Shown here in pieces: positions 44,094-51,744 of a stretch of 59,557 bases of DNA. The stretch's first letter is position 1. Each line of letters begins with the position of its first letter. A model generated the notes under the pieces. It saw only the letters and a program-made list of their open reading frames with translations, made no database searches and had not been told where the DNA came from. The position numbers and the translations under genes were made by a program. The DNA lies in contig JBFIQI010000003.1 in NCBI GenBank assembly GCA_041609715.1, positions 1-59,557 on the forward strand. The letters run 5' to 3'. Source of the DNA: JABDLF01 sp041609715. Its GTDB lineage: Bacteria > Pseudomonadota > Gammaproteobacteria > Steroidobacterales > JABDLF01.

Positions 44094-45950
44094 ATGGATA
44101 ATCCCGGCACAGACCGCAGAAGCATCTCGATATCGAGATTCGTGCTGGATCTCGATCGCTGTGCGCTGCTGGACGAGGGACGTGAGATCCCGCTGCGTCC
44201 CAAGACCTTCGAGGTACTGCACTTTCTCGTGCAAAACGCCGGCGTTGTTGTCTCGTCGCGGGAACTGCTGGACGCGGTCTGGGGGGATATTGTGGTCACG
44301 GAAGACTCGGTGCGCCAGTGTGTCGCCGATGCGCGCAAAGCCCTGGGCGACAAAGATCACGATATCATCCGCACAGTGCCGCGTCGGGGCTATCTCTTCG
44401 ATTCGCCCGCGGACCAGGCAGCGCCTCAGGGCAGCCGGCCCGTCTCGCAACGCTTTCGCCCGAGCTGGTTACTTGTAGCCGGGATCAGCATTTTGCTTCT
44501 CGCTGCTGTTGTCTTCCGCTTCCTTGGCGAGGACGCAGTCGAACCGACAGTGAATCTCCAGCCGGCGGCGAATTCCGTTGCCGTCCTGCGATTTGCTGAC
44601 CTGAGCCCGGACGGAAATCATGGTTACCTGGCTGCCGGCCTGGCTGAGGAAATTCTTCATTACCTGGCGCAGAGCCCTTCCCTGCGCGTCATTGCCCGTA
44701 CATCATCCTTCGCCGTCGAGGGCGATTCTATCGCGGCAATCGGTCAGCAGCTTAACGTTGCAAACGTGCTGGAGGGGAGCATACGCCGGGACGGCGACCG
44801 GCTACGGGTCTCCGTGCAACTCGTGGATACTGCAAACAGCTTCCATCGCTGGTCTCGAACCTATGATGTTGAGTACCGGAATATTCTCGCTGTCCAGACA
44901 GAGATTGCCCAGGTGGTGGCGAGTCAACTGGACGTCACGCTCGGTAACCGAAAACGAGGCTCAACTTCAGACCCCCAGGCCCTGGAGCATTTCCTGCAAG
45001 CAAGGTTTTTCTATTCTAGGCGCGGACCGGACGACGTGGAGCTTGCGGAGGATCATTATCGGATGGCGCTCGATGTCGACCCGGCGTACGCCGAGGCCTG
45101 GGCCGGACTGGCCGCAATTGCCAACTTGCGCCTCCATGGCAAAAACCCCGAGGCTGACCCGGAACGGCGCGCACAACTCACGGAGACGCAAAGGCATGCC
45201 GTGGAACAGGCGCTGCAATACGGCCCGGGTCTGGCGGATATCCAGATGAGGGCAGCGTCTTATTTCCGGTTCAACGGAGAGCGTGACCGGGCGGTCAAAC
45301 ATATTGAAATTGCCCGAACGCTCGACCCTGATAACTGGCTGGTGCTATCAGCCGATGCTGCACGCCATCTTATCCGCCGCAGGCCCGAGGAGGCTGTCGA
45401 TGTCATGCGCCAGGCTGTGCAGCTCGATCCTCTGAATGCAGTTCTTCGTAATAACCTCGCAGCTTACTATTTCTACGCTGGCCAGTTCCAGAAAGCGCTG
45501 GATCAGCTTCGCGAAGCTGAGCGGCAGTATCCCAACATCGTGCAATCGAATACGGACCAGCAGGTTTCGATCGCCAAGGCACTGATCCTTCTGGAAAGGT
45601 TCGAGGAGGCGCTGGGAGTTGTTCAATCATTACCGGCTGGTTGGCGCAGCTATGGACTGGCCCTGGTTTATCATGCTCTTGGTTCGAATTCGGAAGCGGA
45701 AGAGTCCTTGGCGGAGCTGCAGGCGCTGCCACCGGAGCCTGGGAACCTGCTCGCCGTAGCCGAGGTGCATGCTTACCGCGGAGAGTCTGCACAGGCTTTA
45801 ACCTGGCTGAACCGGCTCAAACCACACCTGCTCTGCTTCGGCGGGGTCATGCCCATAGATGCTTATTATTCGCATTTCCTTGCCAGGCTGGACGATTTAA
45901 AGCAATGGCGAGAGGCGGCCGCTACACGGATGGCGGACTGCGTCTACTGA
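44094..45950 (+). CDS. CadC-like winged-helix regulator with TM segment and TPR sensor domain
   Basis: 618 aa. OmpR-type winged helix at about 10-105 (FVLDLDRCALLDEGREIPLR, PKTFEVLHFLVQNAG, RRGYLF); one TM segment near 125-145 (WLLVAGISILLLAAVVFRFL); then a TolB/FlgO-like domain (VAVLRFADLSPDGNHGYLAA, GLAEEILHYLAQ, VLEGSIRRDGDRLRVSVQL); then TPR repeats to the end. Topology: DNA-binding in the cytoplasm, sensor in the periplasm, a one-component system. ATG 44094 has AAGGA upstream. Signal unknown. Confidence 0.88.
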   Translation: MDNPGTDRRSISISRFVLDLDRCALLDEGREIPLRPKTFEVLHFLVQNAGVVVSSRELLDAVWGDIVVTEDSVRQCVADARKALGDKDHDIIRTVPRRGYLFDSPADQAAPQGSRPVSQRFRPSWLLVAGISILLLAAVVFRFLGEDAVEPTVNLQPAANSVAVLRFADLSPDGNHGYLAAGLAEEILHYLAQSPSLRVIARTSSFAVEGDSIAAIGQQLNVANVLEGSIRRDGDRLRVSVQLVDTANSFHRWSRTYDVEYRNILAVQTEIAQVVASQLDVTLGNRKRGSTSDPQALEHFLQARFFYSRRGPDDVELAEDHYRMALDVDPAYAEAWAGLAAIANLRLHGKNPEADPERRAQLTETQRHAVEQALQYGPGLADIQMRAASYFRFNGERDRAVKHIEIARTLDPDNWLVLSADAARHLIRRRPEEAVDVMRQAVQLDPLNAVLRNNLAAYYFYAGQFQKALDQLREAERQYPNIVQSNTDQQVSIAKALILLERFEEALGVVQSLPAGWRSYGLALVYHALGSNSEAEESLAELQALPPEPGNLLAVAEVHAYRGESAQALTWLNRLKPHLLCFGGVMPIDAYYSHFLARLDDLKQWREAAATRMADCVY

Positions 45951-46165
45951 CCGGCATCGCCTTTTGCCGTCTGCACTGGGGCGGCATCATTTAAGGAATG
46001 AACGATCTTGGCCTCCACTGGATTAAGGCCACCGGCCAGGCCCCCGGACCATCCGTCCCCGGTGTAGGCATTGGCCCTGCCGGCAGCCAGCAGCGCCGCA
46101 ACAATAGCCAGAGCCGCGGCGAACCAGATTATCTTGCTGACTTTTTTGCTGATTATGCTCCTCAT
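45944..46165 (-). CDS. Small secreted protein
   Basis: 73 aa from ATG 46165, eight bases after AGGGGG. Signal peptide (IIWFAAALAIVAALLAAGRANA), then a short Gly-rich mature part (YTGDGWSGGLAGGLNP). Its end overlaps the convergent regulator by seven bases. Function unknown. Confidence 0.6.
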   Translation of the reverse strand: MRSIISKKVSKIIWFAAALAIVAALLAAGRANAYTGDGWSGGLAGGLNPVEAKIVHSLNDAAPVQTAKGDAGQ

Positions 46166-46642
46166 AGGAATGCGCCCCCTTGCAGCCCCTGTGGGAGGAC
46201 CTGAGCTTGCCCCGTGTGGAGGGCACAAGTCCGCAAATATCCGTGAAATTTTCGTGAATCATGAATTCGGATAATTAATTCAGTAGCTTGACTGGCAACC
46301 GGCGCCAGAAACGATCCGTTTATTGATGGCCCGCATTCCGGTTGCTAAGTTTTTATCACTACAAATCGAGCGCCATGGAGAGTGCTATGGGCACGATAAG
46401 ACTGAGGCGGCATTCAATCGCAGGCAGCATGCGACTTGAATGTGATTCATTCACGGCTTGTCGCAATCCCCGGCACGCCTCAGCCTGGCCTTTTTGCAGA
46501 AAGATTGCATGCATAAATGGTGGGAATCACCTGGCAGACCTAGCGCATCCGGGGAAGTTTTTTTGCCCTGCGCTTTTCATTACCAAACAAATAAAAAGCA
46601 TGCCCCTGAAATACCCGAGAGATTTTGTTTGTCAGCTGTCAT
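46166..46642. other. 477-base gap with no convincing gene
   Basis: Somewhat AT-rich. Open frames here (such as 46342-46725) have Cys/Arg-rich, low-likelihood translations. It should hold the promoter of the small secreted protein; no clear hairpin or promoter was resolved. Confidence 0.5.
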
Positions 46643-47056
46643 TCATAACAAATCAAAGACAAAAGCGCCCCACATCACGAACAGGCAAATGGTGCTGGTC
46701 ATGTATGCTAACCAACGGTGCATAACCCTGTTGTAGGTCACGTGAATCAAGCTGTGCAGAGCGCGTAAGGCGACATAGAGCCAGGCGAGAACCAGTTGAA
46801 GTTGCGTCACCTGGCCCGTAACAAAGAGAATGATGCAAATCGCATAAAAAAGGACAGGAGCCTCCAGGAGATTGCTGAAATTATCGGCTGCGGAGACGTC
46901 TTTCAGCTTGTTCGAAGCCATCTCGCTGGTCGCCAATGACTGCGGATCTATTTGATTTTTTCTTATTTCCGATATTCGCCGTACATACATCAATACCCAT
47001 ATGCAGGCTGTAAGCGCCACTAAAGTGATGACCGGCCAGAATATGGAGATTTGCAT
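46643..47056 (-). CDS. MAPEG family membrane protein
   Basis: 137 aa with four hydrophobic segments. NLLEAPVLFYAICIILF and AWLYVALRALHSLIHVTYN carry the MAPEG signature (NxxExPxLF, then RxxHSxxH). Eukaryotic relatives use glutathione or make eicosanoids; bacterial members are mostly uncharacterised. Confidence 0.88.
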   Translation of the reverse strand: MQISIFWPVITLVALTACIWVLMYVRRISEIRKNQIDPQSLATSEMASNKLKDVSAADNFSNLLEAPVLFYAICIILFVTGQVTQLQLVLAWLYVALRALHSLIHVTYNRVMHRWLAYMTSTICLFVMWGAFVFDLL

Positions 47057-47200
47057 GTTTAAATTGCTGCCTGGCGTTTTAATTCAGCGAAGCATCGCTG
47101 GACGCACGTTTTACCCTCTTGCTCCCCGCCGCTGATCCAGACTCCAAAAATGCCCCGTGCAGGCACCAAATTTCAAGTGAGGGGTTGATGCGCACCTGGC

Positions 47201-47677
47201 TCACTGATATTTCGCTGCCGTGATGAATTCTCCGAATGATTCGCACCAAACTATGACACTGTCATAACGCGACGGGTCCAGTCCCTCGGGTACGGGAACA
47301 ACAAAGCCATCAAAAGTCTTTACATCACCCACCAGCGCCATGCTGGACCTGATGCGCTCGAATTCTGCTTCCGTTTCCACAAATTGGGGCGACAGATACA
47401 GTTTATAGTCCGGGCCCGGTGCTAGCCTACCGCTGTGCGATATTGCACTCTTGCCTATGAACACCCGGCCCTCACCCCAGTGAAATGCATCACTATCCAG
47501 GAGGTCGCGACGAAACTCGGCAGTATAGGTAGCGCGCGCAGAGACAGCAGCAAGCTCCTCAGAAGACGGTGCCGCGGGCGCAATCAGGATGGGCAGCGCG
47601 TAGATGCCCGCTGCAAAGCCGATTGCAAGCGCAATTCCATGGGTTGTCGCCAGGATCAAAGATGTGCGTATTTTCAT
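47201..47677 (-). CDS. DM13-domain membrane-anchored protein
   Basis: 158 aa. N-terminal hydrophobic anchor (LILATTHGIALAIGFAAGIY), then a DM13 domain with GRLAPGPDYKLYLSPQFV and the closing cysteine motif VIVWCESFGEFITAAKYQ. DM13 is proposed to be redox or adhesion related. It lies just downstream of the attC-like cluster and is not itself followed by an attC-like element. Confidence 0.85.
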   Translation of the reverse strand: MKIRTSLILATTHGIALAIGFAAGIYALPILIAPAAPSSEELAAVSARATYTAEFRRDLLDSDAFHWGEGRVFIGKSAISHSGRLAPGPDYKLYLSPQFVETEAEFERIRSSMALVGDVKTFDGFVVPVPEGLDPSRYDSVIVWCESFGEFITAAKYQ

Positions 47678-47689
47678 AGTGAGCGACTC

Positions 47690-47756
47690 CGGAGGATTGC
47701 CTGGTGCCGATGACTATTTCAAACAGGCAATGATACGCTGCTGGGCCTTGTCAGGC
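47690..47756 (-). repeat. Degenerate attC-like half-site D
   Basis: On the plus strand CTGCTGGGCCTTGTCAGGC (ending 47756) matches element B's CTGCTGCGCCTTATTAGGC at 16 of 19 positions, and GTCAGGC is a one-mismatch GTTRRRY box. The opposite end is not clear. It lies directly before the DM13 gene. Confidence 0.4.
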
Positions 47757-47789
47757 AGCATGCGACTCGAGCTGGCATTGTGTCTGAAG

Positions 47790-47868
47790 TCTTAACGCGT
47801 CGGCAGTATGCCGCGGTGTCATTGCTTGCCCTTTATCCGACCCCGCTGGCTACGGCGATTGCTTAGGT
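47790..47868 (-). repeat. attC-like recombination site C
   Basis: 79 bp. Ends TCTTAAC (47790-47796) and CTTAGGT (47862-47868) are near RYYYAAC and GTTRRRY; the next ~15 bases inside each end are imperfect inverted copies. Internal hairpin CGGCA-GTA-TGCCG. The core GTGTCATTGCTTGCCCTTTATC matches element A at 20 of 22 positions (two substitutions). The GFA gene's TAA stop lies in the right-hand box. Confidence 0.6.
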
Positions 47869-48399
47869 CCGGGTCGAACGAAGGCGCTGCTTATAAGCCT
47901 CAATATGTTCTCGAAGCGCCTCACGTCTCTCCAGGCTTTCCCTGGGCCAGTATTTTGTCCGATCATAGTACTCGGGAACGGCCGGCACGCCGGCCGGTAG
48001 GGAGATCCATGGCTGCTTCGATGCCGTGAAGATGTGAATATCTGGAGGAAACCGATCCGGATCATCCAACGTGCCGACACGGATGAACTTAAAAACCGGG
48101 CCAGCGCCAGCGTAATGGCTCCATAAGGCGACGTGGCATCGGGGGCACCTGGCAACCTGCTGGCCCAGGCCACTCTCGGACGGAGTCTCGATCATCACCG
48201 GGTCACCACCCAGATCCAGCACCCGATCCGATTCGATTATGGCATTCAGGGCGAAGGATGCTCCTGACTCCCGCTGGCACCAACGACAATGGCAGCAGTG
48301 CACGAACATCGGCTTTGCGTCCAGGCGGTAGCGGACGAAGCCACAGTCGCATCCGCCTTCAGCGCCGGACCATGCTGGGTTCTTTTTATCCGAGTTCAC
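47863..48399 (-). CDS. GFA/CENP-V family protein (attC-cassette gene)
   Basis: 178 aa starting GTG. Zinc-type cysteines: CDCGFVRY, CCHCRWCQRESGA and RCPRCHVALW, as in glutathione-dependent formaldehyde-activating-enzyme-like proteins, most of which have no proven reaction. Its TAA stop is inside the attC-like element C box (ACCTAAG), as is common for integron cassette genes. Element B precedes it, so gene plus element C forms one cassette unit. Confidence 0.85.
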   Translation of the reverse strand: MNSDKKNPAWSGAEGGCDCGFVRYRLDAKPMFVHCCHCRWCQRESGASFALNAIIESDRVLDLGGDPVMIETPSESGLGQQVARCPRCHVALWSHYAGAGPVFKFIRVGTLDDPDRFPPDIHIFTASKQPWISLPAGVPAVPEYYDRTKYWPRESLERREALREHIEAYKQRLRSTRT

Positions 48400-48405
48400 G
48401 GCACG

Positions 48406-48494
48406 ACCCTAGCGCCTTGGCTCAGTGGCGTTACGCCGTAGTTTCCTTAATCGCCCTTTATTCATGAACCATCTGCTGCTGCGCCTTATTAGGC
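48406..48494 (-). repeat. attC-like recombination site B
   Basis: 89 bp. Ends ACCCTAGC (48406-48413) and ATTAGGC (48488-48494); internal hairpin GGCG-TTA-CGCC; shares CTGCTGCGC with element A and CCCTTTAT with element C. The lipoprotein gene reads into it and stops at 48458. Confidence 0.6.
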
Positions 48495-48889
48495 ACCGTT
48501 TTGCCCATCACTTCAGACTTTAATACGTCCAAAGTATTTTTCATCGATGTGACCATCGGCGAGTCTTCGCGAGCCCGATAAATGCTAATCCTGTATTCAT
48601 TTGTCTCAAATGGATTCCTCATGAGAATGAGTGAGTCGGGTCGCCACATTGCGATCATAAAGCGAGGTTTGCTCGGATGTACGCGGCGGGTAACCAACTC
48701 GTAACCGTGTGTGGCAGCGAATCCGGACAGGATTGATTTCACTTCTGCTTCAGTTATCGCGGTAAGTTGCAATTGTATGCTCGCAGAGGGTTTGCTTTCA
48801 TATTGATCATAATCAATGAGTTCATCCTGACAACCATTTAGCACGATCAATACGGCCAGACCAACATGTATCGAACAAAGTTCGCGCAT
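48458..48889 (-). CDS. Putative lipoprotein whose C-terminus lies in an attC-like site
   Basis: 143 aa from ATG 48889 (the frame is open to 48985). Signal VGLAVLIVLNGC ends in a lipobox (LNGC). The body has no recognised family. The last residues (PNKAQQQMVHE) are encoded by element B. Probably second gene of a two-gene cassette with the membrane protein above it. Confidence 0.65.
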   Translation of the reverse strand: MRELCSIHVGLAVLIVLNGCQDELIDYDQYESKPSASIQLQLTAITEAEVKSILSGFAATHGYELVTRRVHPSKPRFMIAMWRPDSLILMRNPFETNEYRISIYRAREDSPMVTSMKNTLDVLKSEVMGKTVPNKAQQQMVHE

Positions 48890-48981
48890 CAAGTCATGCC
48901 TAGGCCGCAGCGAGCGGCGGGTAGCCGATTTAGTCTCAAAAAACATCGAAGCCTGTCCCATAGGCCCGCCCGAATGCATAG

Positions 48982-49533
48982 TCATACCGCACTGGAGAAC
49001 TTCTTCGCACTCGCGAAAAAGGCGGGGACGAAAGCCAGCTCAATCAGGCCACCCACCATAGCAGCAAGTGGAGGCGAGAGTAACAGAAAGAATGATACGC
49101 ACGATGCCGCAACCAGAGTCAGGCCCATAGCCCAGTAGACTTTCAATCCGTAAAGCGTCGCAAATACCGTATACCTACACCCGATCGTGACCATCATGGC
49201 AGGAAAGAACAGCTCCTCCCGCAGATGATATAGCCCGTACGCCATAATGCAGCACGCGATGAGCCAGATTGTCGATGCCCATGCAAGCTGATTCAGCGCA
49301 TTGGGAGAAGGCGCCTCTCGCGGTTTGACCCAGAATCTGTCCAGCATCGAGCTGATTGGGTAAATCAAAGCTCCGCCGACAAGTAGTGTCCACACCCCCT
49401 GCGGGGTACCCAACAGGAAGCAAACAACTGACGACGTGAGCCACACAAGGCCCGACGTAAGAACACCTGTAGCACCGTCGTAATGAATCCGGCGCATTTC
49501 GGATTGCAAGCGATCATTCAAAGCTAGCTGCAT
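48982..49533 (-). CDS. Integral membrane protein (DUF7010-like)
   Basis: 183 aa with about six hydrophobic segments. The start MRRIHYDGATGVLTSGLVW resembles the DUF7010 group from memory; treat the family as tentative. It starts 14 bases inside from element A, as expected for the first gene of a cassette. Confidence 0.7.
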   Translation of the reverse strand: MQLALNDRLQSEMRRIHYDGATGVLTSGLVWLTSSVVCFLLGTPQGVWTLLVGGALIYPISSMLDRFWVKPREAPSPNALNQLAWASTIWLIACCIMAYGLYHLREELFFPAMMVTIGCRYTVFATLYGLKVYWAMGLTLVAASCVSFFLLLSPPLAAMVGGLIELAFVPAFFASAKKFSSAV

Positions 49534-49546
49534 GAGTTCCTCTGCA

Positions 49547-49633
49547 CTCTAATGTCTTGGCTTAGCGGCGGCACGCCGCTGTGTCGTTGCTTGCACTTTA
49601 TCGACCACCGTCCGCTGCTGCGCATTGTTAGAT
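49547..49633 (-). repeat. attC-like recombination site A
   Basis: 87 bp. Right end GTTAGAT (49627-49633) is a perfect GTTRRRY box; left end CTCTAAT (49547-49553) is degenerate. Internal hairpin AGCGGCG-GCA-CGCCGCT (7 bp). Core GTGTCGTTGCTTGCACTTTATC is shared with element C. The adjoining bases GTTAGATTGCC recur, inverted, at 49940-49950. Confidence 0.65.
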
Positions 49634-49923
49634 TGCCGACCGAGCATGCCTCTCAGAAAAATAATTAGAGCAGCGCTGTAGGCAGCGTGATATGGGGTGA
49701 CTCGACTTTCGTGACTGAGACCGATCGAGTTCTCCAAAACAAAAAACGCGCCCAGGACAACGAAGAACGTCACTGCGGCCCGGCCAACTAACTGTAAAGC
49801 TGAAACGCCATCCTCTCCGTCTCCGCCGTTTGGCTTGGACCCTGGGAGGAATCGCAGAGATATCCAGACTGCCAATGCGATTCCAACCGTGAGTGCTCCG
49901 AAAGTGACGAGATGGTTAATCAT
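49549..49923 (-). CDS. Small membrane protein reading into attC-like site A
   Basis: 124 aa. Three hydrophobic segments (LVTFGALTVGIALAVWISL, VTFFVVLGAFFVLENSIGL, HAAYSAALIIFLRGML). From about residue 97 (SNNAQQRTVVDKVQATTQRR) the protein is encoded by element A itself. The gene starts 21 bases after a GTTAGAT box on its own strand. Function unknown. Confidence 0.65.
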   Translation of the reverse strand: MINHLVTFGALTVGIALAVWISLRFLPGSKPNGGDGEDGVSALQLVGRAAVTFFVVLGAFFVLENSIGLSHESRVTPYHAAYSAALIIFLRGMLGRQSNNAQQRTVVDKVQATTQRRAAAKPRH

Positions 49924-49943
49924 TACAAAGCTTCATAATGGCA

Positions 49944-50034
49944 ATCTAACTATTATTAGCAGGCTTACACAAAAAGAAGAATCCTAAATTGGTAGTGGCC
50001 ATGCAAAAGCTCCTTTTAGACCGCCTTGTCAGCT
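49944..50034 (-). repeat. Possible attC/attI-like site E at the upstream edge of the array
   Basis: ATCTAAC (49944-49950) is a perfect RYYYAAC box; CGCCTTGTCAGCT (ending 50034) resembles the right boxes of elements B and D. The interior is AT-rich and does not resemble the others, so this could be a different recombination site or a partial one. The 49951-50256 stretch around it holds only this, a GAACGAG/CTCGTTC hairpin at about 50070-50090, and one doubtful ORF. Confidence 0.35.
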
Positions 50035-50211
50035 GATCAAGGGCGAATAAACGATTTGGTAAACCGGTCGAACGAGACTAACCTCGTTCTTTGGCTGCTT
50101 TTCAGGCCAATTTAATGCCTTGAAGGCGCCCCTGCAATGGGGAAGAACACTCACATAATGCCCTGGCATGGGTATGAGAGCTGCGAGAAACCGGATGACT
50201 GGCGCAAACAC
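50029..50211 (-). CDS. Doubtful small ORF ending in site E
   Basis: 60 aa, no recognised family. It is listed because its TGA stop falls in the box AGCTGAC, the arrangement seen for the GFA cassette. Composition (Pro-rich, few hydrophobics in order) is weak evidence for a gene. Confidence 0.25.
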   Translation of the reverse strand: MFAPVIRFLAALIPMPGHYVSVLPHCRGAFKALNWPEKQPKNEVSLVRPVYQIVYSPLIS

Positions 50212-50256
50212 ATCTGGTACTACACCGGCTGCCGCCGGTATTGGTCTGCAACCCGG

Positions 50257-51126
50257 CTAGCCCATCAGGGCATGCACGGCTTGCGCGAAGCGATACGGCG
50301 ACTCGGGGTCGGTGCGAAAATAAAGCGCCGGCTCGATGAGTTCCAGTTCCATCAGTTGAAAGCCTTTGCTTGAATTGCTGCGCACGAAGTCCACTCGCGC
50401 ATACAGCAGGTTTTCCGCCAGGCCGGCGAGGGCACGCCGCCCGGCGCTTTGCAACCTGTCGTCGGCCTGGATCGGCTTGATATCAGCACCGTGCTCTTCC
50501 TGGCTGCGGAAGTCATTGGCCTTTGGGGTTTTCAAAATGGCGTGGCTGTACTCCCCATTGAAATAAAACAATGAATATTCACCCTCGGTTTCGATATGTT
50601 TCAGGAACGGCTGTACCAGCAGCGGCGTGCTGGCGTAATACGCCTCCACTTCCTCTTGCAGGGCAACGAAACTATCCTGATGCAAGCGATAGGCGCCGCT
50701 GGCGGTCGCACCCACCTGTGGCTTTATTACCAGCTCATCAGTCTCGAGCAAGGCGAACAGCTCCGTTAGTTCACCTGGCGCCAGCGCATCTGCGAATCGG
50801 GTGGGCACGATCTCCACGCCTTGTTGGTGCAGGTCGCGCAAATAAGTCTTTTCCAGGTTCCAGCCCACAATGCTTAGGGGGTTTTCCAGGCGTGCGCTGC
50901 TGGCTTCGATTTGTCCGAGCACGCGTAAAAACTTCTCAGGCTTTAACTGGTAATCCCAGGGCGAGCGAATGACCACAAGTTGGTAGGTGTTCCAATCGTT
51001 GTCCGACGCGTCCCAGACCACGGGTTCCACCTGCCAGCCGCACTCTGCCATGGGCCCATAGGCGTGCTCATCGTCGATGACGTAGTTGCCGCGTTCGGCC
51101 AGCGTCAGGAAAGCACAGCGTCTCAT
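50257..51126 (-). CDS. ATP-grasp domain protein (DcsG-like)
   Basis: 289 aa. ATP-grasp features: LVIKPQVGATASGAYRL (ATP-binding lysine and glycine loop), YYASTPLLVQPFLKHI, and the metal-binding end LMELELIEPALYF. Overall layout, from the N-terminal VVIRSPWDYQLKPEKFL on, resembles the O-ureido-serine ligase DcsG and glutathione-synthetase-like ligases. No D-cycloserine partner genes are nearby, so substrate is unknown. Confidence 0.82.
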   Translation of the reverse strand: MRRCAFLTLAERGNYVIDDEHAYGPMAECGWQVEPVVWDASDNDWNTYQLVVIRSPWDYQLKPEKFLRVLGQIEASSARLENPLSIVGWNLEKTYLRDLHQQGVEIVPTRFADALAPGELTELFALLETDELVIKPQVGATASGAYRLHQDSFVALQEEVEAYYASTPLLVQPFLKHIETEGEYSLFYFNGEYSHAILKTPKANDFRSQEEHGADIKPIQADDRLQSAGRRALAGLAENLLYARVDFVRSNSSKGFQLMELELIEPALYFRTDPESPYRFAQAVHALMG

Positions 51127-51280
51127 TCAGTGGCTTGCTGCGCTGCCAGATTCAGCGATTCTCATGTTTCCACAGCCGGGCAGACTTTATGCAACAGGGT
51201 GCCTACTTTTTTGAAGATCGGCCTGGCGCAGGGCTGGGCCCGGACAATGCAGGCGTGTACGCGCGGATTCTGTTTGCTCA

Positions 51281-51598
51281 TTAATGATCCGCTTTATTTT
51301 TGCGCGGAGGCTTGAGGGCGGCTGCCACCTCAGCCAGCCAGTCGCGGGTGCTCTGCTCGGGACGCGGGTCATAGCCGCAGCCGAACTCTTCAAACAACAG
51401 CTCGTTGAGTTCATCGTCATTCTTGTTGTTCTTCAGAAATACTCTGATGTCCTGGTATACCTGCTGCACGCGTTCCTTGCGGGAAATGACTTTAAATTTT
51501 TCCACCAGCGCCTGCCAGCTATCGGCCTCCAGGTCCCAGTCCTGGTGAAACCAGTTACCAATAAAGCGGTCCAGAGATTCGTAGTCGTTATCAGTCAT
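51281..51598 (-). CDS. Orphan CdiI_2-type immunity protein
   Basis: 105 aa from ATG 51598. The pattern LDRFIGNWFHQDWDLEAD near the start and FGCGYDPRPEQSTRDWLAEV near the end fit the CdiI_2 contact-dependent-inhibition immunity family, from memory of that family. Acidic, cytoplasmic. No CdiA/CdiB or other toxin is in the window. It follows the ATP-grasp gene by about 150 bases upstream on its own strand's order. Confidence 0.7.
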   Translation of the reverse strand: MTDNDYESLDRFIGNWFHQDWDLEADSWQALVEKFKVISRKERVQQVYQDIRVFLKNNKNDDELNELLFEEFGCGYDPRPEQSTRDWLAEVAAALKPPRKNKADH

Positions 51599-51744
51599 TT
51601 TGCTCACGGCAGGATCGACACAGATGATTGCTGGTCGGCTGCCGTCTTTTCGATTGATCTTGCAGTCTTGCCACTCCCGGAGAACACACCACCAGTCTGA
51701 AGATACCACTGCCGGGGGCCCGGCAATAGTCCCGGCCACGGTAC

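Noticed and set aside
43723..44478. 251-codon ORF crossing the start of the regulator gene
   Set aside because: Frame shadow of the winged-helix gene with an Arg/Ser/Cys-rich translation.
46421..46436. 16-base repeat CAGGCAGCATGCGACT, second copy at 47752-47767
   Set aside because: A single exact 16-mer pair is close to chance in 60 kb of GC-rich DNA. The second copy starts at the degenerate attC half-site, so it deserves a glance, but the first copy shows no other element features.
46342..46725. 127-codon plus-strand ORF
   Set aside because: Unlikely composition, no ribosome site, and it overlaps the MAPEG gene.
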